From positions 69,226,643 through 69,290,642 of the forward strand of contig OX377202.1 in NCBI GenBank assembly GCA_947396885.1: a stretch of DNA of 64,000 nucleotides, written 5' to 3'. Below the pieces are notes generated by a model that saw only the letters and a list, made by a program, of their open reading frames with translations, searched no databases and was not told the origin of the DNA. The DNA comes from Heligmosomoides polygyrus polygyrus (lineage: Eukaryota; Nematoda; Chromadorea; Rhabditida; Heligmosomidae). The number at the start of each line of letters is the position of its first letter. Positions within the stretch are counted from its first letter, which is position 1. A program made the position numbers and the translations under genes. This document shows positions 19,045 to 32,400 of this stretch, one piece after another.

Positions 19045-21004
19045 GATAAATCGCCGGCTGACAACTCACGCTAACCAACAAGGAAGATCATAAGTAGGCC
19101 ACCTTCCCTGCTTCCTTTATGTTCGATACGATCACAAATGATTTTCAAAGTGTTACTGTAAGCAGACAACCACAGGCGGTGTTCGTTTTACTGAATGTTC
19201 CTAGGCGCAACATGAAAGTACCCGAAAAATTCCTGTCGTCGAAATTCTTCTCCTCCATATGGATGGGCAACGAAGGAAAAAGATGCTTGTAGTCTGTTGC
19301 AGCCAGGTCGTCTGAATACGGGGGTGGCTTCGAGCATGCCATCCGAAGCATTGAAGGCTTTTTTCTGAGTTAAATACCCTACTGAGTGGCGGGAAACTTT
19401 TTGAACATCATAATAAATTATGTATTCGACTGTTTATATTCAGTAATGTGGATAGAGTGATTCGAAATAATTGACAGTGTCTGAAGCAAGCACGAGATGC
19501 TTTCGGATGCCATGCGTGGTGTGATTGATGTGTTCCGTGCAGAGAAGCGGTTGCGGAAAAAACAGTTCCACCTCAATGTTTGCACTACGTTACTTTTCTT
19601 CTCTTTTTTTGACCAGCAGCGATTGACGCCGCTACATCACCGGATTAATGTATTCTGTCTATGGAAGATTCTGAAGAAATCATAAAGCAAGATGGGAAAG
19701 TCATGCCAATTCCTTTACACGGGCTGTTTGATGCCATTGTTGTGCAGAGCCAATCGCTGAAGTAATGGAGCACCATCCGATCCGCGCCCCTGGGAATGGT
19801 TAATTGGCAACAGACCGATATGAGGTGAATAACAATTCTAGGACAAATGACAGCTCGAAGCATTCGGGAATCCAGGATATGCCCAGATTGTGAACCTGCC
19901 CTCATGCCGTAACCCAATGCATCCATCGTAAGCATCACACGAGTTCTCCTAGCGACAGTTGGCAATTGGTTGAAGGTGATAGTGCTGCTAACAGCATCCC
20001 TCTTTTTCAAGGGGTTTCTTTCCTGCATCTTGAGCGTCTTTCGTGCAGCCCTCATAGTAAGTGGGCTCGACGCATGGCATGATGATTCTATATAGTGCAT
20101 TTGTGCCTCTAGTCATGGAATGAACACAAGAATTCGCTCGGTCTGCTACGGTGCCGAAAGGAGGAAGAAGTGCCTGATTTCTCTCCTTCATACCGTTACC
20201 CGTTACCGTCAATCCGTTTGTGATCCTTTGACTGTTATCTACATCCCAGCGCCCAGCACCGCTGGGATCTTCAATATGCAGATGATTGGAGGCTCCTTTC
20301 TGCCGCTCCACTGATTACTATCATCGTCATTGCGATTCGTATTTACCCTTGTTGCTAATCACACCTTAGCAAGAAAATAGTGGGCCTCTTCGTGATGGCT
20401 CTTCTTTCAATGGCTTTTTATTTTCGGCAACACCAATTAGATCGCAATGTAATAGGCAGGTACATCAACGACACACAGGGTCTCCTGGTAACGACTGGAT
20501 GTCCTTCTCAGACGCAACTCCGAACTGAAGGTCCCTTGTAGAAGTGCTAATTGTGCGTGTTAGCTCATTATCCGCCGCTAACTTATTGAGAAGGTGCCTC
20601 TAGCTCACTTCCAGGGTAGGACCCGTATTAGCCCTCCGGGTTGTACCTCGAAATATTATGCGTAGAAGAGCAGAGGCCACCGAATGACGGGAAGTTTGGA
20701 GCCTCAAGGGTGTTCACAGAACGTAAAAACACAGAGCTTGGAGTTGATGGCCAGCTCAGTGCAAACTGCAGCATCAAGCTCAGCAGTTTACCTGCATCTG
20801 AAGATTCGATCGATTGATGTGTAGTCGCGTTCCAGAACCTGCTGTTTCAAAGGAATAAGTTATATGTGATCTACTGCAATTGATGCTCGCCACATTATGT
20901 ACCGCTGATCTATCTGACGATTTTTTTTGGGTCATTCCCGTATGCACCATTTTACGCTTTATACATGATGATGGTTATATCATGATGGTAAGAGAGCCTT
21001 ACAA
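19045..21004. other. Unassigned stretch
   Basis: Two overlapping minus-strand open frames (20311-19988, 107 codons; 20100-19645, 151 codons) look frame-related and may be pieces of one decayed coding sequence. I recognise no family. Otherwise nothing seen. Confidence 0.3.
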
Positions 21005-21832
21005 GGAGAGCCTCCAAAGTGGCGGTGAGCTTTTGCGGTGCAACTTTTACAGGATGTAGAGTGGCTTGTGGGGATTCCAAAACCTCAGTTAATTTTTTTG
21101 AATGCTCTTCTGTGGTCGGAAAAAGCGTGCGTGAGCACGAAGTTCATGACGCCCTGCTGCCACCGCGTCGAATGTGGTCGGTTGGCGCAGTAGGTAGCAA
21201 TGTCAGCCGCACAGGATGGGTTTCACGGTTCGACTCCTGGTGTCGCAACAGTTTTTGCACACATCGGGTCGTTATTATCGTGTACTTGCGTGATCACAGG
21301 TGTCAATTTGTTCACGATTATTGCTTTTAGTAATTGTTAAGCATTTACCGATATCAAACCAAATTCATGACTTATCAAGCGAACTGTATGTTTTGTGTGC
21401 TCCTACGGTGTCGCTGTTGATATGGTACAGTGCAAATACGATCCAATGAGAGGCAACTCAAATGAAAGCAGAACAGGGCTACATTTACTTTAAAAGCCTT
21501 AATCGTGTACAAATTGACTGCTGCGGTCACGCAATCACATAATAATAACGGGGCGATGTGTGCGAAAACCATGGCGACATCGGGGGTCGAACCGTAAAAT
21601 CCATCCTGCGCTGCCGACAGGCGACGTTGCTACGTGCTGTGCCAACCGACCACACTCGGCAGGGTGGCAGCAGGGCGTCATGAACATCGTGCTCACGCGT
21701 CCACACGCTTTTTTCGACAACAGAAGAGCATTCTGCAAGAAAAAAATTAACTGCGGTTTTGAACACCCCACAGGTCCCTACGTCGTGTAAAAATTCCATC
21801 GCAAAAGCACACCGCCACTTTGGAGGCTCTCC
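21005..21832. mobile_element. Foldback element, about 330-bp arms, with tRNA-like modules
   Basis: GGAGAGCCTCCAAAGTGGCGG at 21005 is exactly mirrored at 21812-21832. The arms 21005-21335 and 21482-21832 pair with about 80 percent identity by eye around a loop of about 150 bp. No clear target duplication and no protein. Each arm carries a tRNA-like promoter module, as in the unrelated foldback at 1-2477. Confidence 0.85.
21176..21250 (+). repeat. tRNA-like module in left arm
   Basis: A box TGGCGCAGTAGG (21183-21194) fits the consensus fully. B box GGTTCGACTCC (21227-21237) is canonical and spacing is tRNA-like. The acceptor stem does not pair, so it is not a functional tRNA. The mirrored module on the minus strand has B box GGTTCGACCCC at 21593-21583 and a degraded A box near 21644. 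Confidence 0.65.
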
Positions 21833-21889
21833 ATATTAGGGTGTCCGACATTTCTTCTCCTTTACTTTATTTAGCATACAGATAGTTAC

Positions 21890-22040
21890 CCTCTTATATT
21901 CGAATAGTTTCGAATGGTCATAAATTTCGAATATTCGGATTCGAATATTGGGAAACTGCAGTTTTTCTGAACACTCGAATTCGAATACAATCGAAAAACG
22001 CGATTTTTTTAAACACTCAAATCCAAGTATTCTAACCTAA
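21890..22040. repeat. TATTCGAA-rich tract, second copy
   Basis: Irregular copies of TATTCGAA/GAATATTCG, as at 9490-9602. Confidence 0.6.
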
Positions 22041-22049
22041 TCGAGAAAG

Positions 22050-22870
22050 TCATTCAAGAGCAACTGTACCATACAATGGAATTCGCTCAACGACATAATC
22101 ACCATTGTTAGGCACCGCAGTGTGCCACCAATAGGCGGGCAGGTCAGCTATCCCCCCCCCCCCCCCCCCACCCAGAACTTGGCTGACATCCCTTTTAACA
22201 TCTTCAATTTTGATGACACTTTTTTTCGCTAGGAATGCTTTAAGGGACGAAACAAGTGATATTGAAAGGGGAAACATCAGGGAAGATTGCCTTGCTGTCC
22301 CAGCCTTGCTCCTTCAATTTTTCACCTGTTTCTTTAGCTACATGCTGCTTAACGTTGTCGTGAAGGAGGTGGACAGAACCATGTCTCGGCCGTTTTTCAG
22401 CGTTCGCCAAATTATGGAGTTGATTGGCGTAACTGCTGCTGGTGACTGTCTGTTCAACATTCCTCGCAAACCCCAGAAGAAGAAAAGGAGACAGTTCTTG
22501 GTGTGAAGCCAATTTGGCTAGCACTTGCGAGCCTTCTCCTCGAGGGAACACGGTGCGTGTTGGAATCGTAGAGGGACCAATTCGCGTCTCCGATAGTCAT
22601 GTCTTCCAGGAACTCTCTTCGGTGTGGGCTGAGAATTAGAGGGTGACAAATGGGTACCCGTGTTGACCTCATGCCATCGGTCAAGGTATGAGGGATCCAT
22701 CGAGTCAACACTTTTTTGTAGACGAGGGTCTGGAGGCGACTGTTGGATGGGTGCAGCGGTGTCTCGCTGCAAGACTGCGTCCCGGTATATTTCGGGCCCT
22801 CTTTGACAGCTCTGCTATACGAAATGCCTTGGTTAACGTCCTGCATCCAGATCTCCTTCATTAAAATAAA
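22050..22870 (-). mobile_element. Decayed mariner transposase, C-terminal two thirds
   Basis: Minus-strand pieces in order: HNLANAEKRPRHGSVHLLHD followed by NVKQHVAKETGEKLKEQGWD (the second catalytic Asp in LLHDN), FPDVSPFNITCF where the third-Asp motif SPxDYH is expected, KAFLAEKK-like and IEDVKRDVS, then GIADLPAYWWHTAVPNNGDY. These match mariner transposases through the C-terminus. The third Asp is changed to Asn and frames shift repeatedly. A poly-C run (22151-22169) interrupts the C-terminus. Terminal repeats were not found. Confidence 0.7.
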
Positions 22871-25800
22871 AGTGTACTATCCAGGTAGTAAGGGCCAGTC
22901 GTATAGAGGACATTTTCTCCAATTTTGCTCCGGTGCGTGTTGCGGCTTTCATCCATTAGAAATGATCGATGGAGCACTTATCAATTCCTTCCCTAAAAGT
23001 CACAAGTTCGCCTAAGCCTATTCGAAGGTTTGTTTGCATTTACCATTTTCTAGGATCAAAGGAGGTGGATGCCATGTGCTCAGGCGCAAGTTCTCTATTA
23101 CTTTTTGGTTCCCTTGAGACATTTGATGCATATTGGTCACCACAACGCCTTTCACTGGTCGGCCAGCGCGCTTTCGGGATTTGTTTTTCAGTCTCTGCTA
23201 TTACTATTTTATTCGCATTAAGAAGTGAAATGGCCTTGCTTCTAGAGCTTGAAGTGAAAAGGCTAACGGCTGACTTCAAATAATAACAAGGACTTTCGTC
23301 GCTCTGCTTTTGTTCTTATGAAGGGGTGTTACAGAGCAACGCATTTTCTCACAAGACTTTTGAATTATGTTTTTTTCCTCAAAATCTAGGGTGCTGGAAC
23401 AACGGCGCAGAAGGGCGTGGGGTCGTCAGGAGTAATTGAGGATGTTGAATATAAGTTTTGTTGTCGTACCCTTCGGCCGCATACTCCAAGAGCTTCTCTT
23501 AGGGATTTTCCAGAGTGCCTACTGTGCGCTTTCGTGGACGGCTTCCACGCTACTGAATGTCTAAATCGAACTAGTACTGTATTTTTTGCTGCGTCAGAAA
23601 ACCCAACGGAGCTGCATTAATTTAGACTACTTTGAAGGCAAAACCTTTGACGCTACTACATTCTCCTTCGTTTATGCTAGACAGGACTCGCTACAAGCAC
23701 GAAAGTGTCATTTCAAAAGGAGTTCCATTAGTCGTTGAAGGCACAAAAACTTTCTCAGGCGTTGGTAGGTGTGCGGCTGGCGAAATGCGCCTGTGAAGCA
23801 GCTACGAGCTCATTATTTATTTATTTATTAGTAGCGCGGATATTACCACGCATTGCTTTATTCAAAGCGGAACGTAAATTTTAAAGAAAAAAATCCAACA
23901 CAACGCCTTCTTAAAGAGCGCTGTTTTGGACAGAAACAACTACGGCAATGCTCTGAGGATATGGTTTCTTGAAGTGCCTAGGTAAACCTAGAAGATGCTT
24001 GATTTCAGCAAGGAAACTACTGAACTTTCCTAAACTACGGCAAGTCAAAAATGACGAGCTGACAGTGCTCCTCGCAACCGGGACACGTAGTGGTGTTCTC
24101 ACTATTTGACCGCGGAAGAAAGCCAGAAGATTTATGTTGACCTTGCCCTGAGAATTTTCAAAACCATTCTGGTGTCGGAAGCATTCATTCTGCATTCTAG
24201 AGATTTTTTCTTAACATCCTACTCCTTTCAACACCGCAGGAATAAGTGATAGAATGCATCAGTACCAAAGCACCTCATTGTCGGCTTACACACGCATTGG
24301 TTTCGAACCCGTTCGAGCATGTCGTTGTCCCTCTGCATGGATGGAAGTTCACAATTTCAAACTCACCTAGAGACAAGCCTTTTGTAGGCACGTAAAAGCA
24401 CATCTGGATTGGTACTGTTCAGAACATTAAAATACTACAGGTTCGACAATCGCCATTATTAGCAAAGACTTGTAATGTGCATTAGAGCCAATTTTTTTTT
24501 TGAAATATGAAAGCCTAGGTTACGAGCGTCGTTAGCAGATTTAAGAGAGTGAACGAATGATTAGTTCTACGAGCCGCAGTTGAGACAACTTCAGTTTTCG
24601 CTTTTCTGTAGAATTGGCCGACATTCTCCGATCTCTCCGGGTTCTGATTGTTAACCCTGAGTGCATAGCTAAACAATTCGCTGACGCAGGGAGCAGCCAC
24701 AGCCGACGCTTCTGTTCCAATGGACTCATTCTTAATGACGACTATATTTTAACTGAAGGGGAATTCTGGGCTAAATTGGAGCTGGATATTCAGGAATATA
24801 GGTTTTTGTCACATCGCCACTCTCCAGATTGTGCTACCCGAAGCTTGCAGAGCGGGATCTGCCAAAATAGCGAGAGCGACGAATTACGCCATCTCGTGGT
24901 CGGTGGAATGGAAACTTGTGAAGGTTGCTGACAACTGTCCATGTCTCGCCTGCAAAATGCCACTGTGCATGACTGGACAATTGCTCGCCGACTTCCGATT
25001 TATTCGCCGACCATAAAAGTCCCTCACGACGGAACTGAGCGACAGGCGCTCATTCGTTAGAAGCAACTTTTGTAACTCGTGGAAGCTGCCTTGAGATGAG
25101 CCCAACCCACGCTTAGTTGCTAGTTCGAACTCGTAGTCAAACCAGTGGCACTGGCAGTGGTTCAGTGAGCTTCATCATGTTCCGAAACCCAACAGCAGTT
25201 TTTGTGGGAGGGATTGCGGCCTCTAGGCGGTTTACTAGTCCGTATGTAAGCACATCTTCTTCACACAATTTTTCTTCTGCTGCCTCACGACGGCCGTTCA
25301 AATCCGTCCATTCCAATGGTTTTCTCCCCAGCAAATAGTTTTACCACTTCCGCTACCAATTTTATACACTTTATGGCTACACTTAGATATATTTTCCCAG
25401 AACATAAAAAGCTGACCCCCCTGTCAGCATAATAATCTATAATTCCATGAAAGCATCGTTTACCTGAACAAATTTGCCCCGCCCTATCCCCCATGTTCGA
25501 CCGACTTCTCGTCACTGCCATCACTTCTTCAATATTCTCGCTCTTGAGGAACTCTTCGGAAACCAATTTTCCGCTGAAAATGCTTTTCAGAAAGAACCAT
25601 GACACAGGAATTTTGAGCTGCTGCAAAATTGAAATGGATTTTCCTGGGTTCAGAAAGGCGTGCATCACTATGGCCCTGTCTTCTTTGCAGACACGCGAAG
25701 GCCAACAGCTTTTTACTTGATGCTACACTTTTGGTTATGTGGCGGTACTGGGCTTTACTTATTTTGAGGATCTACACCATTTCTTATGGTGGTAGCACAC

Positions 25801-26712
25801 GTAAAAATCCTGCCAGTAAAGGAAGAGGGAGAAACATGAAGATGTTCTCTCTTTCTTTACAGTTTGAGGAACATGACTGGTTGTTAGTTGTAACATAAAT
25901 AGACGAATAAAACGTAGAATAAAGCCATGGGTTCATTGTTTCCAACTGCTTCTTTTCTCCTTCCATATCCTCAAGTAAAAGGCTGAATGACCTGGAGGAA
26001 TGGTAGGCTCAGCACGTCTTTTATGAGTTCTTTTTATTTTAAATTCGATGTGTCACATGCTTAAAAATATTTCCAAATACCGTTGGTAACTTTTTTGCCT
26101 TTTCTCAACATCTCAGGTCCTCAAACTTTTAACGACTTGTTGGCTCTTTTGTGTCCTCTAAAGAAGAGGATCGGATAACAAGTTTAGTAATCATAAGGTA
26201 CTTGCCTCCATTTCGAGGGTAATAGAGAGCGTGGCTTTTCCAGCCTCCCCCCCCCCCCATGTCGCCCAAGTGGGCCAACGTTCGCGTTGGTGGCTGTTAA
26301 AAATGGATTACCTGCGTAGAGTGGTTCAGGTAACATCAACAGGCCACTGCTAATCGTGGTCGATTAGTGCTCACATGTCCCATTCTCGTTTCTGTTGTGT
26401 AGCAAGTGGTGCAAGGTTTGCTCTGTTGGGCCTCAAGTTTCTGTTTCAATGAGACTTGTGTTAAATTAAAGCATATTGCTGGTTGAAAGCAATATGAAGG
26501 GACATAGTTTATTCTGAATTATGGTATGCCGACATGGTTCCAATGCATAGTATAAAAGATATAGCTTTGGACTTGGCGACTTCCAAGATTGGAGTCGCTC
26601 CACGACAACAGCGCTTCAACAACCCTCCGCATGTCTAAGGAACCTAGCTTGATTATTACTTCTTCCGTGTGCTGAAGCTACAACTCAACGATGCTGAGGA
26701 GTGTATTTGCCA
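22871..26712. other. Unassigned stretch
   Basis: Many open frames below about 135 codons. Those at 24195-23911 (minus), 25105-24515 (minus, several frames) and 25668-25137 (minus) look somewhat protein-like but match nothing I know. Simple repeats: (TTTA)n at 23811-23831 and a C12-13 run near 26246. No terminal repeats seen. Confidence 0.35.
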
Positions 26713-27315
26713 TTAATCGCAAGGACCTTGCTGCCATCGCTCAGCCAACTTCCTGATCCCATCCTTCCAGAACTGCTTGGGCCTGGTGTTGATCAACTGC
26801 TCGATATGGTCGTCAAGGACTGTTTGGGTTCTTGTGTCCCTTCCGACTAGGAAGTCCTGTAGGCTCAAGTAGTAGTGGTAGTCGCATGGAGAGATGTCCA
26901 GCGAATACGGTGGGTGAGGCATGTGAACGTAGCCCAGATGGCCAAGCTTATCCGTGCTTACTTGTTCCCGATGGGGTGCGACGTTGTCGAGGAGGAGAAC
27001 CTTCTTGAAGCGCTGCGAATGAATAAGAGCGAGTCGCCGGCCCATCTCCTCTATTTCGTTCACCATGGCCTTGGAGTTCATCGCGGTGCTCTTGGGAAAC
27101 AGCCTCCGGTAAACCGATCCATGGCCGCAGACCCAAAAGCTCCAATGATGCTTCTCGCCGTGAACATCTCGCCGAACGAAGGTCGGTAACAGGTCACAAG
27201 GCCTCACCCAGACTCGCCGCTTGGCAGCGTTAAGGTAGAAGACGTACTTCTCATCTTGCATGAATATTGAGCCCAGCCTGCTCGGGTTGGGAATTAGGCG
27301 AGATTTGCGCGACAC
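26713..27315 (-). CDS. Mariner transposase catalytic domain (DD34D), N-terminally truncated
   Basis: A 200-codon open frame. Catalytic aspartates are at D21 (MQDEKYVFY), D110 (LLLDNVAPH) and D145 (ISPCDYHYY). Exactly 34 residues separate the last two, the DD34D signature of mariner. The C-terminal FWKDGIRKLAERW is also typical. Full-length mariner transposases are about 340 residues, so the N-terminal helix-turn-helix half is missing or frameshifted; a related stretch, PRSDESTCVAQISPNS, is in another frame at 27445-27290. All three acidic residues are intact, but without the DNA-binding half it is not expected to be active. Confidence 0.85.
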   Translation of the reverse strand: MSRKSRLIPNPSRLGSIFMQDEKYVFYLNAAKRRVWVRPCDLLPTFVRRDVHGEKHHWSFWVCGHGSVYRRLFPKSTAMNSKAMVNEIEEMGRRLALIHSQRFKKVLLLDNVAPHREQVSTDKLGHLGYVHMPHPPYSLDISPCDYHYYLSLQDFLVGRDTRTQTVLDDHIEQLINTRPKQFWKDGIRKLAERWQQGPCD

Positions 27316-27479
27316 AGGTCGACTCGTCAGACCGGGGTTTCGTCATGAGACAGACTGGGGTTTTGGCATGCTTCTGGAAAGAGCGGAAGTGGTAACTTCT
27401 CAGATGGGCTTCAGAAATTAGCATACAAACATACAAATACGACAAGCACGAAACCAGACTCCGGCCACGAGATATATGG

Positions 27480-29072
27480 ACACGGCATGGGGTGTCTCAT
27501 TACTTTTGCCCCCCTCCCTAATAGAATTGGATAGTGAATTCAGAAATAATAAAAACGACAAAAGAACGAAATTTCCCATCCCACTCAGCCCAACAGTTCT
27601 TCTCCACAAAGGGTAGCTCCTATGAAAATAGAATTTGACAAAGCTCGGAAGAGTCACTACTCTTCATCTTCATGAATGTAGCTGCTCTACGATGTCTGAG
27701 GTTGAAAAGTGGTGCTCCTTTTAGACTCTCTTAGACACACTTCTTATAATGAACACTGCTGTTTCCGTTGAAAATGAAACAGCTGACGCAATCGGAAGTA
27801 GCTCAGTAGCAATTGGGAGTCCAACCTTACCTGTGGTTTTGAGTTCTTTTAGCTAAAACGAGTGTATATTAGCTTCTTTGACAACTCTGGAAGTTTCCAA
27901 TCACAATGGGAGAAACAATGTTGATCGCCTGCCTATACTTTCGCTGGTAATTGCTTTTGCAACTGGACATGAGATTTGACTATGAAGGTCTCGTGCAAAA
28001 TGAAATCAAAGCAGTCTATGAGCAGACTATGAGGGCAGCATGACAGGGTTAACGAACCTGTAAGCCTTAATAAGCTCTCACCCTGGTCTAGGCTTTGATC
28101 AAACTTTCGTATATGGAAATGCGTCCCCTTATAAATTTAAATTGTGATTTGTCCGAGCTCGTTTACACTCACGTATAAGAAATGTCATCATTTTGCAGCA
28201 CCCTTCCGCAGACAGCCCAAACCAATGCAGACCCAAGAGTGAGCTCGCGATGTTCAGTTCTTAATTACTCGTACATGATAGCGTTCATAAGGTTTTTCCT
28301 TGGGTCATTAATCTTTTTGCATGGAGTGACAGGAATGTTGCCTGCGCCCGGCGTGTCTTGGGAATTCGTCATTCCTCTCCAACGCACCACAAGTGTAGCT
28401 CCATCCGTGACTGCTCTTGGAAATCTGCTACTCATAGCTAGCTTCGGACTCTGATATAGGACTCTCCCTATGCTCCACTCATTCTAGTTACTCTGTTGCT
28501 ACTCATCTTCTTCATCGAGACGGGCTGAGCACCACATGGCTTGACCCGACCTAGTGGTGTCAGGGTGCAATTTTTCATCCTTTTGCTTATAAAACGGCAT
28601 TCCCTATTCCAGATAGAACCACCCAGAGAATCCCTGTATCCCTTAAGGGCTTTATCAGCCCGCCGTACTTAGAAGCTTCCAGTCGTTCAAAAGAAACTAG
28701 TCCAAAATTTGTCAGTCTGCATAGGTGATAACAAATACAACGGCACTCCTAATTACACACTCCGCACTTGCTCCCGCTACTGGAAGTTTTTGTTCCTAGG
28801 AATTATATCAGGTCGAGAATTCTGTGTATGCACACTATTGAGAGGATCTGTTGGCACAGAATGAGCACCTTCCACGTACTCGCTATTCCGTTCACGTTAT
28901 CAAGCATGCCTACCCTATCTACTCTAACCTGCTCTTCGGATTCTGGGCAATTTCTCTTTTTTCTTCAGACATGCGGTCTATTGCTAGTACCGATCAGCTC
29001 CATGGGTAGTGTGGAAGCTACCGTGAATATAGGCAGCTAAACGGAAAAGAGAACAAGATCATTGAGATCTCC
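27480..29072. other. Unassigned stretch
   Basis: A GGGAGGGGGGCAAAAGTAATGA-like sequence (minus strand, about 27525-27500) could be a terminal repeat of the neighbouring mariner, but I found no partner. Otherwise only short open frames. Confidence 0.35.
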
Positions 29073-29073
29073 A

Positions 29074-29419
29074 AAGGGAAGGATACTAGGTGACCATGGA
29101 ACTTTGAGATGAGATGCATATCACGCGACGCGGCCTCTAACCCTGATTCCAAATATGTGTTCCATTTCTGGGGTACACATCTGGAACGGAGTGTGGGAGG
29201 AGTTCAGTCCTGCCATACTTAACGCCTTCCTGCAAGGCAAGAAAAGAGAAGATGGCCGGCAGTTTTTTCCAGACTACTTGAGCTCGGAGCCGCGCTGAAA
29301 ACGATCCATAGCATCGTTCCTAGATGTGTTTGAACACATGTTCGGAATCCGCGTTCGAGGCCACGTCCCGTGATATGCATCTCATCTCAAAGTCCATGCT
29401 CAACTAGTATCCTTCCCTT
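29074..29419. mobile_element. Inverted-repeat MITE, 346 bp
   Basis: About 100-bp arms (29074-29170 and 29320-29419) share AAGGGAAGGATACTAG, CTTTGAGATGAGATGCATAT and CACG.GACG.GGCCTC. The centre is unique. No protein. A lone end of the same family occurs at 34555-34596. Confidence 0.75.
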
Positions 29420-32400
29420 GTCAGCTCAAACCTATCCAAAGCAATCGTTCGTATACTGTAGAGAATGATTCGAAATCGTGTCTAGAAACGATCACCGCTG
29501 TTTCAATTACGACTAAATTCTTACCACTTTAGCTGTAGCAAAGGTCTAATTTTTTATTTTAGAGACGAGAAGTGAATCTTATATTGAGGTGAATGTTGAG
29601 GTTGTTAGGTTGGGGCTCGTGTTTTTAAATAAACAAGGTTGTTTTAAGCAACAATTTTGTTTATTTAAAAATACAAAAATACGCACAACGCCGCGAGTTA
29701 GGACTGTAAGCCGAGCAGAAACAAAAATTAGGTGTCCACGTTAATTCTTAATCAAGAGAAGTGTTTCTTGTCTAGGACAGTCTCCAAAATTCATTTTGTG
29801 ACAGAGAGTAAGAAACTACGTCATCATTTGTGTAATAAATTTTTGCCTAAGTTGCACCTTGTATGTGAAATATTCATACTATCATAGATGGTGAAGGTGC
29901 GCTTCATAGAGGACGTACAGATAATGACTACTACTTGACGACTACTGTACCTTAAATTTTGGAGACTTTTCTGCCACAAATCATTTAAGCTGATGGGAAA
30001 GTGAAATAGTCGCCACATATTTCGACAAATCTTAGACATGACACTACATTCCCCCTAGAATTCATAATAATTTTCGGCTGACAAAATCTTTGTTCGAAAA
30101 AGATTATTTCAAGGGCGGGAAAAATCGCACATTCTTCAACTGCAGAATTTCGTGTAAGCGGCAAATACACTACCTACATATTAACCAAATAAACATTGCG
30201 ATTCGTCAGACAGGTGCACGGAGCGATCTCAGCACTAATCATCGGAAGATTTTAGCTCCGCTGCTCTTTAGATCAACTAAATGGTTTTGGAAGAAAAATC
30301 TGGACACCTTCTGCTTACTCAGTCTGTGATAAAATTTTTGATACCCCGTAATTGTAAGGGAAGATGTGTTATTTTCGACTGAAACCTCTTGCCCTAGTTG
30401 AAGGGTGCGTAACTTTGTGCTGCGTTTGTCGTGTTCTTCAAACATTCGAAGAGGCTTTTATTTATCACTTTTCATATAAAAATTTATTTTGAGTAACGTT
30501 GGCAAGAACACAGTGGCTTCCATTCCACATTCATTCCTGCCTATGAAATGCTTGCTTGTCCTTCACATCCTTCTGTTCCTCTTGCGTCGAATGTCGTCTG
30601 AAAATGCATATACGATGTGAATAATTAGAGGTATTCTTTTCTGGGATAGGGCTCTACAGCTGCTAAACTTTTAACGCGCCTTGGTTGGGCAGTAGCCTTT
30701 TTCTCGAAGTGGACCAGTGTAGAGGTACGAGCATAAGTGGTGTGTCTGGTTTTCCGCAAACCTCTGCAGCGTCTGCACTGGAATTCCGGATCTCGAATGG
30801 TTGGGTGTGTTGTTGTCGGCTCTCGTTCCCGTGCTTCCAGTAATCGCGGCGAATCGAGTTTCCGTCGCGGAGTGTCTGATATTTTTGAGTGTCGAGTGCA
30901 GCGGAAAATGCAGGCGGCCAATATCCGACGGGCGAAATTCGACCGCGCCTTCACAGTGCAGGAGGAGGTGCCATCCTGTTCACGGAGAGCAGGTAACTCA
31001 GCGTCATCTCACAGCAGGCGGTCCCAAATCGCTCCGTCCACCTGAATAACCTGGACGGTCGCTGGGGCCTTCTTGGAATTGTTCGGCCACATCCAGCGCT
31101 TGTTTTTATATTTCAAATCAGCGTAAACAAACGGAAATGCTGCCAAAAACTGGTGCTACCTACTACAAGCCTTGATTTACCAAAAAAAAGTTCTACTAGA
31201 AAAAAAATATCTAAAGTGGAGCATGGTACTGTCAATGACGAACATGGTCTCAACGAGAGTAGGCTAAAGTCCTTAGATCAGCAAATCCGTGATACTGCCT
31301 AAATCTCCCTCTTGTGTTTCTGGTCAGTGGCACGTCGAAAAGCTCCATATACTGAAAGAGTCCTAGGGGGGTTCAGAAGAATTCAGAATCGAATAATCGC
31401 GTCTGCCAATCGTTTAGGCATAGTTGTTCTGCCCTACCAGCCCCATTTAGTATTTTGGCAAAGCCCACCTTGTGGCATGGCATTACAGCAATAAACCAAT
31501 AATGGCTGCAAGTGCAGCAGAAGGTGGGGTACCTGATTTTTAAATTAAGATGGAAATGAATGACGATAGCCATGATGCAACATAAAGCACAACCATAGTA
31601 ACATTAAGTCTTCTATTCTTAATAATTGCTGAAAAGGACGCCTATAACAGCTTTCCTAGTCTGGGGGAGGGAAAGATGAAAATATGAAAAGATGAAACAA
31701 TTCGTGGAACAAATCCAAGCAACGTGCCTATCGCCAGGTTAAGCGGCTGACGCGCGCTACTATGGCCAAGAGACGTGTAAGAGCATGACGTTACCTAATG
31801 TCACGTAATGTCCTTGATTTAGATGAAGATATCAGTTGGAGCCTTCCGACTCAACTTGCACCCAATGAGGCATCGTGTGCGATTATTTCTAGTCTAACTC
31901 GGCTCAGAAACATGTTCTACACATGCTGGAACGTAAATTCTCGAAACCAATGAGTTTTGCCGTATCAAACACATTGCGAACTACATTACATACATATGTA
32001 CTCATCCGCTGCATCAGCATATAACACTACCAACCCAACTATTGGCCTAGTGTGCTGTAAAATCTCTACTACTATAAACTAATTTCCTTCGTATTCATAG
32101 CATGCACTTAGGTGTCGGGCAGAACTGTAGCTTTTCCTGATTTGCTTTGAAATCTCAGAAATTCTGGACGTGATTTTGAAGTCATGTATTTTTGCATAGA
32201 GAAACTAAGAAGTTTGATGACAAGCATTCTTTATTACCTTACGTATTCCTTCCAGGTAGATAAGCTTGTTCGAGTGTTACGTTTACTTTCTTTGTAGCAT
32301 CGGAAACTTCGTTGTACCTCTCGTTCAAATGGAAAAGAAATCGACCGCTGTGAGTGTTCAAGATGAGCTGGTTCTTCAAAAAATTTTCGGAACGAATAAG

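Noticed and set aside
21176..21250. Functional tRNA gene
   Set aside because: A and B boxes are good but the acceptor and T stems do not pair, and the unit lies in a foldback arm.
26470..27530. Terminal inverted repeats for the 26.7-kb mariner
   Set aside because: A candidate right end near 27500-27525 has no matching left end that I could find.
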